This document shows positions 23,266 through 31,440 of a stretch of 64,000 nt of DNA, one piece after another. Location: positions 29,735 to 93,734 of the forward strand of contig WNNJ02002039.1 in the NCBI GenBank assembly GCA_012934845.2, in the 5' to 3' direction. This DNA is from Pomphorhynchus laevis (Eukaryota; Acanthocephala; Palaeacanthocephala; Echinorhynchida; Pomphorhynchidae). Positions within the stretch are counted from its first letter, which is position 1; each line of letters begins with the position of its first letter. The position numbers and the translations under genes are program-made. Below the pieces are notes generated by a model. That model was not told where the DNA came from and made no database searches. It saw only the letters and a program-made list of their open reading frames with translations.

Positions 23266-24640
23266 TCACCTTATTGGACGGCATACGACCTTTACTTATC
23301 ACTTATTATTAAAGTCACCGGAGCTATAAAGGTTTCTATAATAGGTATTAAAGTCGAAGCACTCTTATCTGGCACCGGAAAAAGAATACATGCTCTTGTT
23401 TCTCTTTCTATGAGACCAAAAACCCATTAAACATATACATGGCGGCCTACATTTTACTTCAAACAATAAAAGCATTTTAGTTTATTATTCATTGACAGTA
23501 TTTGCGAGCATATGCTCCTGTGTCAAAAATCACTTAAAATAGAAAAAATGCGAAATTTGTTTTCTCTTTATTGTTCGTTCCTTAGGCCCTGTTGCTGTTC
23601 ATCGAGACCATTCCAGCGAATTGACAGTATTGACGAGCATATGCTCCTGCGTCGAACTTAATAAAGAAAAAATGCGAAATTTGTTTTCTCTTCATTGTTC
23701 GTTCCTTAGGCTCTGCCAGTACCGTTTCTTAAATTCTGCTAAGGATTTTTTCACTACTCTCTGTTTATCGAGGCCATTTCGGCCGATTATAACCCTGTGA
23801 GCAAATCTCTTCGTCTTGCATTGTATGATTAGTCGATGCGCTAATTTCATATAATGACCTTGTAGATAGGTGGTTGTGCGACGTTTAATTTGGTTGAATA
23901 TTATATGATTTAGATCATTTGGTACTTTCTAGACCAAGCACATATCCCGGCAGTCTAAAAACTCGTGTAACGTATTTGTATTAAGATACATTAGCCTCCC
24001 ATCATATAATTCTTCTTGTAGATGAAATAAGCGTTGTTATATAATAATCGTATAATTAATGTAATGTAACCCTTTATGTATAAAGGGTAATAAAAGGATT
24101 TTTATAATCATTTTCTAAATGCTTATATCATAATAATCATTAATATATTACTATAGATAAGATATCTTACGATATCTTGCTCGATTATATTCTCATCTTA
24201 TCTTATGATTGACTGAATAACACTTATTCCCATAAGCCATCCTGCTTTGTTAATTCTTTAAAATTTAAGTTTGTAGCATTTTAAGAACTTCTTTTTTATT
24301 AACAACATTAATCGGTATATAAGTAGTATGAAGTCATATGGGTTGTTTGATGTAGGCCAAAACATATACTCGGAGTCATTGCCGATCTACTTATTAGTTA
24401 TAGCTTAGACACCCACTGATTTGCCAGGATTCTTTATTAGCAACCAGTCAGTTATTATAAATCACTAAAATTTATATCGAAACTTTCGAAGCATTCTATT
24501 AACAGAATGCAATTGCAGTTCTTGATTTTGATAACAATAAATAAATGAACATTTATCTGAGCAATTTAATTATCACCTTCTGCGGCTTTTCGGCAATGAT
24601 GCGGCATTTCTTATTAATATTATAATATATTAAATATATA
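23266..24640. other. Non-coding AT-rich stretch with a duplicated motif
   Basis: No gene recognised. It contains an imperfect duplication of about 110 bp (23491-23606 and 23620-23725, period 129) sharing ATTGACAGTATT, GAGCATATGCTCCTG and ATGCGAAATTTGTTTTCTCT. A third partial match (TTATCGAGGCCATT) lies near 23765. This may be a worn terminal repeat of an unidentified element. Confidence 0.55.
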
Positions 24641-24762
24641 GAGAAATATGTAATTAACTCTAATAATGTTTATTCAACAAGTAATTATATTTATCCAGAT
24701 AGTCTTATTCTTAATAAAATAAAATAAATAAAGGTTTTCTTATAAATTCTTAATAAAATCAA

Positions 24763-25730
24763 TGTTTACAAGAAACATATTTTTGCATGAGCATTCATGC
24801 ATACCATATAATATAAAATATAATACATTAAATTACATAATTAAATTACATAAAGATATGAAATATATGTTTTGATATATTGATGATATATGTCTCTTTA
24901 ACTCTAATGATTTTGCTTCAATAAGTGAACAAATTTATCCAAGTAGACTTATTCCTAATAAAACTAATATTGATGATAAAGAGGGTATATATCTAGATGT
25001 AGACACTAAATTAACATCCGTCAAATTTATTATTAATTTACATTGTAAAGTTGACATATTTAAATTTACAAGAAACATATTTTTGCATGAGCATTCATGC
25101 ATACCATATAATATAAAATATAATACATTAAATTACATAATTAAATTACATAAAGATATGAAATATATGTTTTGATATATTGATGATATATGTCTCTTTA
25201 ACTCTAATGATTTTGCTTCAATAAGTGAACAAATTTATCCAAGTAGACTTATTCCTAATAAAACTAATATTGATGATAAAGAGGGTATATATCTAGATGT
25301 AGACACTAAATTAACATCCGTCAAATTTATTATTAATTTACATTGTAAAGATGACATATTTAAATTTACAAGAAACATATTTTTGCATGAGCATTCATGC
25401 ATACCATATAATATAAAATATAATACATTAAATTACATAATTAAATTACATAAAGATATGAAATATATGTTTTGATATATTGATGATATATGTCTCTTTA
25501 ACTCTAATGATTTTGCTTCAATAAGTGAACAAATTTATCCAAGTAGACTTATTCCTAATAAAACTAATATTGATGATAAAGAGGGTATATATCTAGATGT
25601 AGACACTAAATTAACATCCGTCAAATTTATTATTAATTTACATTGTAAAGATGACATTTTTAAATTTACAAGAAACATATTTTTGCATGAGCATTCATGC
25701 ATACCATATAATATAAAATATAATACATTA
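24763..25730. repeat. 300-bp tandem array, about 3.2 copies
   Basis: Units start at 24763, 25063 and 25363, with a 68-bp partial unit from 25663. TTTTGCATGA recurs at 24781, 25081, 25381 and 25681. Only one or two base differences per unit are seen. The unit is exactly 100 codons of the reverse transcriptase. A worn older copy of part of it lies at 24656-24720. Confidence 0.95.
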
Positions 25731-25949
25731 AATAATGAAATTTTAAGAATTGCAACAATATGTAATGATATTGGCTTTCTTAAAAATCATTTAAATAATT
25801 TAATAGATACATATTTTAAACTGGGTTACTATAAAAATAACATCAAGCAGAAAATAGTAAAATATATAAATCAACACAATAATATTAAAAATAATATTAA
25901 AACTATTATTAAAAATGAATTTAAACTTTTAAGTGGAAAAATAATCTAA
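25683..25949 (+). pseudogene. C-terminal part of the YIDD-type reverse transcriptase
   Basis: An 88-codon frame starting at an internal methionine. HEHSCIPYNIKYN is shared with the array, then unique sequence rich in Asn, Lys and Ile follows. No complete domain. It is the 3' end of the element above, not a host gene. Part of it is duplicated at 26224-26342. Confidence 0.5.
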
Positions 25950-26109
25950 TATTATTAATCTAATAATATTAGATTTTTTTTCAATTAGTCAAATACTAGA
26001 CAAAAAGTTTGACCTCATTATAAATACATTCTAACTATATCTCTTCAGACCTCTGACGACGGCATCGAAAACACCAAGAATTTGAATATAAAAATTGAAT
26101 AATTTGAAT

Positions 26110-26342
26110 TTTAAATATAAATCAACACAATAATATTAACAATAAATTTAAAATCATTAGCGGAACCTTTTTATGGATGGCTAATAAATAATATACTTTG
26201 GAATATATTTAAACTATTAAGTGAATAATTGCAACAATATGTAATGATATTGGCTTTCTTCAAAATCATTTAAATAATTTAATAGATACATATTTCAAAC
26301 TAGATTACTATAAAAATAACATCAAGCAGAAAATCGTAAATC
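26110..26342 (+). repeat. Rearranged second copy of the element's 3' end
   Basis: 26224-26342 matches about 25751-25860 with few changes (TTGCAACAATATGTAATGAT). 26115-26150 matches about 25862-25895. The order of the two pieces is swapped relative to the first copy. Confidence 0.7.
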
Positions 26343-26862
26343 ATTATTTAATCAAAATATAGAATTGCATTTGCATTCCTGCATACCATTTATTTACATT
26401 AGAATTTCATTTGAGTCTGGTGGATTATTGTGCATATTATTAGAAAATTATTGTAGACTTAAGGGAAAATACGATTTTATGTTGTCTAGATAATTGGTCT
26501 GAAAGAATTCAACATGATAGTTTACAATTGTAAATATTAAGGAGCAATCAGGTATAATTGAAATACAAAGCTAGTAACTACTATCATATTCAGAAATGAA
26601 ATTATAATTATAATTGAAATACAAAATTATTTCGCTATCATATTCAGAAATTAGGAACAACATAAAAATTTACAATTGTATTGTGTACATTAAAGTTTAT
26701 TTATATCATTTATGCCATTAGGTATCTATTTAAATAATTCTTAAGAAAACAAATATCATTATTATGCATATTACTGGAAAATTATTGTAGACTGAAGGAG
26801 AATACGATTTTATTTTAAAAAACAATATTTCGATCGTTTAGATTCTTTTCAAGTTGCAATAT
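26343..26862. other. AT-rich filler with short direct repeats
   Basis: No gene. Two related segments of about 55 bp begin near 26426 and 26758 (GAAAATTATTGTAGACT shared). AATTGAAATACAAA and CTATCATATTCAGAAAT also each occur twice, near 26560-26650. Confidence 0.6.
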
Positions 26863-27810
26863 TTACAATCGATACGATGTATATAGTACAAAACGATCAG
26901 GAATAATTATTCGTATAAAGTGATCCCCATTTCGTTCGTAAGTGGTAATTTCAGATTCCAATTGCTTTTGTTGTTGGACATCAGTGGGTACTGTGTCGCT
27001 ATGTAAATGAACTCCTAGACTAAACGCCTGCATATGTCGTCTTATTCCGATAAGCATGAGGTTTGATCAAATCAAATTAGTGGCCTGTATGGAGAACCTG
27101 ATTTGCAATGGCTGACGACGTTTCAACTCGTTTGAGGACATATCGGTGTTGATATATGTGTATTGATTTTTTGATTAGTTCGATCGATGCAGGTATATTC
27201 ACAGTCATTGCATGTAATTATGTATACCTGTTTATGAGGTGATGTGTCGGGATTATATTTTAATATATAAATCAATGTTGCAGCTCTTCTATGGTAGATG
27301 TGGACATTTTCTATATTTGAGACTTTTAGATGATTCCTGAAGAAATACCATACATTGTCATTTATAAAGGATGTCCATTCAAATGTTTGACCCTTTTCAA
27401 TTATATCGATCTTTTTGTTGCTGAAAATTCACACAAAGATTGGCGTCTTGCTCTCTCAATAGATCAGCAAGGAAAATCAATGCTTTGCAGCATCTTAACA
27501 ATGTTTTGTCGTTCTTTCATTTCTAAGGCCTTAGAGGAGAAAATTAGAGCTGGTCGACGTAATAAGACCTTAGCGGTAGCGATCTTATATGTAGACGAGG
27601 TGTACGAATTCCACGGTGGCGGTTGCCAACGTATACATGGCTTTCTAAATAATGCCGTTTGGATTCGTGTTCCGATCTTTGTAACTTTCACGTCGAGAAA
27701 GTTAATTTTTTGAGTTTTCAAGAGTGACGTCCCATTGAATAGACATATCCTGTGAATTAAATAATGTTGCGAAGTCGTCAGCATCTGAATTTATGTCTAG
27801 GACAATAAAA
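26863..27810 (-). pseudogene. Penelope-like element remnant (RT C-terminus and GIY-YIG)
   Basis: Minus strand. At about 27784-27464 one frame reads INFLDVKVTKIGTRIQTALF, then RKPC and, further on, LLRRPALIFSSKALEMKE. That is the FLDV...YRKPT...RA pattern following the catalytic box in Penelope reverse transcriptases. About 200 bp on, KQVYIITCNDCEYTCIDRT matches the opening of a GIY-YIG endonuclease (VY-x-I-x-C-x-x-C...YIG). Near 27105-27150 a GAAACGTCGTCAG motif on the same strand resembles a worn Penelope hammerhead. Stops and frameshifts throughout. RT followed by GIY-YIG is the family's hallmark, which makes this the firmer of the two Penelope calls. Confidence 0.65.
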
Positions 27811-27980
27811 AACGTCGTCAACCTATCGACGGATCATTAATTAGCCAGTGATTTTGCTAATGATCAAATTTGATAAAGCAGTGCTGATTTAGCACTCCAT
27901 TATGTTACTAGAATTGTTCTAGTACCTCTCACCCATGACTCGTGTATGTACCGTCTGCAAGTACTCCTCAGCAACCAGTA

Positions 27981-28052
27981 GTGGAAGGGATCTGAAACTG
28001 ATGAGTCATTGTGATGACGAAACAGTACATGGTACTGTTATCGTTGTTCCGC
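27981..28052 (+). ncRNA. Hammerhead ribozyme-like fold (type I)
   Basis: Core CTGATGA at 27998-28004. Stem II is 28005-28009 paired with 28014-28018 (5 bp, loop TGTG). Core GAA is at 28019-28021. Stem III is 28022-28028 paired with 28032-28038 (7 bp, 3-nt loop), closing on the required A-T pair. The cleavage triplet GTT is at 28037-28039. Every conserved core base is present. Stem I is imperfect: GGAA/TTCC extended to 6 bp (27981-27986 with 28047-28052), with an internal loop next to the core. Self-cleavage is expected from the fold but unproven. It lies 330 bp upstream of the KCMF1-like gene, same strand. Confidence 0.7.
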
Positions 28053-28381
28053 CTTTGGCTTAAATGTTTGGTAACGTAATTCACGCGGAATGTTCTCACT
28101 CTCTTAAGAAAATCCATATATTTATATTTTTTACTTGATGGTTTAATTTTTGTTAGATATGCGTTATAGTTATTATAACATATATATGTATATCTTTTTC
28201 CGAATATAAGATTAATTAAATTTTCTAACGCTTCTTTAATATTTGCTAAATCGGTAACGTTGTTAACATACTCTTTGAGCTTAGATATCTGAAAACAGTT
28301 CAACCAGACTTACAATTTATTGTTTATGCATTTTAATTTTTTAAATTATAGAAATTTCACAGCCCTAAATATTATATATAT

Positions 28382-29173
28382 ATGGATCATGATATATTGA
28401 GCCGTACTCTTTCTGATTCTGATTTTGACATTAAACATATTGGAATTACTTGTGATGGTTGCAGTACATCACAATTCAACGGATTAAGATATAAATGTCT
28501 AAGATGCTATGATAAGGACTTTTGTGCCAGTTGCGTATCACGTGGTATTAACATAGCAGAGCACACCGATACACATGCTCTTCAAGTCATACCGTGTTTA
28601 TATCTTCATAGATATTTTTATCCGTGGTATGTACAGAACAATCGTATTATTGTCGATCAGCACAAAGTCGAAACCAGCAGATTGCATGATGCAAATGAAA
28701 TTATTTCCTTGCAAAAGAGAATAAGTGTGCCAACTGATTCCGAGTCAAACGTTTCCAGCATACCAGTTCAACTTTATTCACTTTCGTGTCCGTATTGTTC
28801 TCCAAATAGTGGTTTTAATTTGATTTCTTTAATACAACATATTGAAATTACACACAAGGAAATAACTAATGATGACAATGATGACACTCCTGAAGTCATA
28901 TGTCCTGTTTGCATATCATCAGATGGATATAATAATAACAGAATGAAATATCTTAAAAGTCATTTACTGGATCATTTAACATCGGAACAGAAACTTACTC
29001 TCGAACATAATTTAAATGATAATAAAAACGGAAATGTGGAAAATGGAACAAATTCTATTTCGCCAAATTTAACGGTCGATGCTGATTTATCTGCTCTTAA
29101 AAAGGAATCAAGTATAAATTCCTTTAGCAATATGCCTCTAGTTCGTAAGCTTCTTGGAACGGAAACAAAATAA
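28382..29173 (+). CDS. KCMF1-like ZZ and Di19 zinc-finger protein (E3 ligase family)
   Basis: 263 residues in one frame. A ZZ-type zinc finger occupies about 19-70, with C24, C27, C39, C42, C48, C51, H61 and H65 (ITCDGC, YKCLRCYDKDFCASC). Two C2H2 fingers of the Di19/KCMF1 type follow: C136/C139/H153/H158 (SCPYC) and C174/C177/H194/H198 (VICPVC). The tail ends PLVRKLLG. KCMF1 proteins act in ubiquitin ligation and protein quality control in the cytosol (family knowledge). Human KCMF1, from memory, is about 380 residues. This one is shorter at the C-terminus and has a longer link between ZZ and C2H2 fingers. No intron interrupts it, which could mean a retrocopy or a naturally simple gene. The ATG at 28382 is the only start before the ZZ finger. 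An AG at about 28350 could end a 5' intron. AATAAA lies near 29266. Confidence 0.75.
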   Translation: MDHDILSRTLSDSDFDIKHIGITCDGCSTSQFNGLRYKCLRCYDKDFCASCVSRGINIAEHTDTHALQVIPCLYLHRYFYPWYVQNNRIIVDQHKVETSRLHDANEIISLQKRISVPTDSESNVSSIPVQLYSLSCPYCSPNSGFNLISLIQHIEITHKEITNDDNDDTPEVICPVCISSDGYNNNRMKYLKSHLLDHLTSEQKLTLEHNLNDNKNGNVENGTNSISPNLTVDADLSALKKESSINSFSNMPLVRKLLGTETK

Positions 29174-29477
29174 TACTCGCACCTTAAATATTTTTATTAA
29201 AAGTGGTTTTGGACGTGCTTGAGCAAAAAAATATAGGGTGTATTTTTTACCTAAAAGGTTATGGAATAAAATGTAAAATAATAATATAAACAAGTGAAAC
29301 TATAAAGCAGATTCAAATTATCGTCAGCTAACAGACAAAGGACCGAAACGTAAATGTAAATATTGGATCAACAGATGATAATAGTAACCAATTCTCATAT
29401 GTAGCGTATGATGTTGTTTAGTCATTAATTGATTGATGTAACTGATTAATGCAATTGATTAATTAACTGCTTATAAT

Positions 29478-29753
29478 ACCTATCTCATTCTCTCTATACA
29501 TAGAGAATTTCATGATGTTCCTGCTGATGTCTATTACAATAAAAAGAATTTACTGCATTGACTTCGAAAGCGAAAGCTACGTCATGCAATTAGCATATAG
29601 TGGATTCTTTCTGCTTTAATCTATATATAGTATGTTTTTCATGTGTATACATTGTATTGCTGCAACTGATGAGGCTTTGTAAAGCTGAATCGGTATGCCG
29701 TCCTGCAGTGTTGACACATGAAATTCTTTATGTATAGAGAGAAGTAGATAGGT
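29478..29753. mobile_element. Inverted-repeat element (MITE- or retrozyme-like) containing a decayed hammerhead
   Basis: Terminal inverted repeats 29478-29514 and 29717-29753 match at about 34 of 37 positions (ACCTATCT, TTCTCTCTATACATA, AGAATTTCATG). TAAT occurs on both outer sides and may be the target duplication. There is no open frame inside. The right third holds the hammerhead-like motif listed separately. Confidence 0.6.
29658..29710 (+). ncRNA. Decayed hammerhead ribozyme motif
   Basis: CTGATGA is intact at 29666-29672. Stem II is 29673-29677 with 29682-29686 (5 bp, one wobble). Core GAA is at 29687-29689. Stem III is CGG/CCG (29691-29693 with 29698-29700, loop TATG). The triplet GTC is at 29700-29702. 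Stem I is CTGCA/TGCAG (29660-29664 with 29704-29708). Faults: T-T instead of A-T at the base of stem III, and a mismatch next to the cleavage site in stem I. Probably inactive now. Confidence 0.6.
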
Positions 29754-31293
29754 GTAATAGACATTCCTGGTTGAATCAAATCTCTAATATATATTATATT
29801 TATTATTTACATATATATTTATATATTTACGGTGTTTCTTCTTTATATTAATAATATATAAATATGTACTCACATCTGATTCCCGAAGGGGAGTGATGCA
29901 GTATTAACTAAATCCAGAACATTTATTTTGTCTCCAGTCAACAAAGAGGGAAAATTTACAGCAAACTATGTTGATAAAATATGTTCTGGATTTAGAAATT
30001 AGTTTCGACAGTGCAGGGAATATTTAGACAGACATTTACAGATAGCTCACATGGAAGCCAGCGTTTTTACAGCGCGAACTAAACATCCAAAAAGGATAAA
30101 AAGCAATATGATATTTAGCGAAGCACTTCGAATTGAAAGATGCTTATTTGTTTATTTAATTGACCACCATTTTTATTTTGATAAAAAAGAATGACGTCGT
30201 CTAATAATAAAACAGATGTTATATTAAAAATATTCTATAAATTTATATATTTTTATATAATTAATTGAACTTAATGAGTTATTTGTTTGATTTGTTTCAG
30301 GTTCATATTGTGGCTTAGTTTGTTGTGCATTGAATTTTGTTATACTTTGTTGACAATTTGTTTGTACAATTCATTTGATTTGATAGTTTCTTGTACAGGT
30401 ATTTCTTCTTTGAAGTTTTTTTTAATGTTGTATGATAAGATTTTTATATAAAAACTTTTGCGTGTTATGAAACTAAAGTTTCTGATGATAGCAGCAGCTA
30501 TTGAAATATTGAACTGGGTCTTTTTATCGAATAATAGAAATTGTCGTTTCTTTGATTCTATATTATAAATAAATTTCAAAATAATGCTATTATAATCATA
30601 ATTTAATTTGGATCTGAAATGTTTCTTCTTTTTGTTCCATCTGTTAAATTTCTAACAATTCCGTAACACCGTTTGAGAATAACCATGAATCGACTAAATC
30701 GATTTTGAGAGCTTCGATGGCCTCAAAGTTATTGTCATAACATTGATGGCCCCATTAACTTCAACATTTGGATGTTGAAGTGCTCGTTGATGACTACAGT
30801 ACCAAGTTGATAAAAACACTTGTAGATACATCACAAAAATAATTAGGGTTATGCATTCAAAGGGAATTACAATTATTAATCAAAAAACTATTAGTGCCAC
30901 GTTTATTGGATAAAATATTAATTATCTTAAACAATAATATCCTATTCAATCCGTACTGGCATTGCTTACATGAATACACGGTTTAGTGTTTTTATTAATT
31001 ATCATAATTCTGTAATGAAATAAGACAAAAACGCGTATCCGAATATTACATTATTAAACTTTAATAAATAAATATTAGTAATACGAATATTAGCGAGCAT
31101 ATTCACAATGAAAATAAAATCAAAGAAATTGTAGACAGACATTTAAAATTTACAGAATATTTCATTTCACAATTCACTATATTTAAGTGTAAAACACGAC
31201 ATAATTAGAAAATATCAATTAAATCATTCTACTATGAGTCCATATTGCAGTTATATATGTGCATCAGTCATCGGCTATTGTTATGCAAATTGA
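29754..31293. other. Intergenic AT-rich sequence between KCMF1-like gene and talin
   Basis: The genes on either side converge here. Two facing matches of about 20 bp (CTAAATCCAGAACAT at about 29910 and its complement near 29980) make an imperfect inverted repeat. A less AT-rich patch at 30640-30830 hints at worn coding sequence on the minus strand (EAIEALKIDLVDSWLFSNGV) that I do not recognise. No gene can be supported. Confidence 0.5.
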
Positions 31294-31440
31294 TTAGCCG
31301 CGATGTAGTATTGAGGTCTGTGTAGCTTGTTTGAGTAAATCAAGGTCTGAAGTGCTTAGAAGCTCTGATCGAGAGCCGACATCCTTTATCAAAGTGGATA
31401 AAGCGTCCGAAACATCACGTACTGCTTTTAACAAAGGCTC
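31294..31440 (-). CDS. TLN: Talin last visible exon (R11 start), ends in stop
   Basis: EP, then LLKAVRDVSDALSTLIKDV and LLKQATQTSILHRG-stop. Best match is the IECARRVSEKVSHVLAAL region of human talin-1. VLINAVKDVAKALGDLI in R12 is the alternative. Acceptor TTTATGTCAG. From the stop (31294) to about 31250 there is no GT at all on the minus strand, so no donor rescues the frame. Confidence 0.75.
   Translation of the reverse strand, partial: EPLLKAVRDVSDALSTLIKDVGSRSELLSTSDLDLLKQATQTSILHRG

Larger units (their letters stand above)
24656..25949 (+). mobile_element. Reverse-transcriptase remnant with 300-bp tandem array (Penelope-like, tentative)
   Basis: The coding sense reads YIDDICLFNSNDFASISEQI, then IYPSRLIPNKTN, GIYLDVDT and FKFTRNIFLHEH, repeated. 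The last unit continues into RIATICNDIGFLKNHLNN and ends at 25949. The YIDD box followed by IYP...L...K and YLD blocks is typical of a eukaryotic reverse transcriptase I associate with Penelope-like or related elements. The clade is uncertain. The copy is not translatable across the array. About 90 bp after the stop, CTGACGACGGCATCGAAAAC (about 26050) resembles the degenerate hammerhead cores found in Penelope-like termini. Confidence 0.5.

Noticed and set aside
24763-25730. CRISPR-like or satellite array
   Set aside because: Units are contiguous 300-bp pieces of reverse transcriptase with no spacers, in a eukaryotic genome.
27330-27713. 127-codon plus-strand open frame
   Set aside because: Opposite strand of the Penelope-like remnant, whose RT motifs read on the minus strand; no recognisable domain.
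27968-28303. 111-codon minus-strand open frame
   Set aside because: Overlaps the hammerhead fold, shows no domain, and the amino-acid composition follows the AT-rich background.
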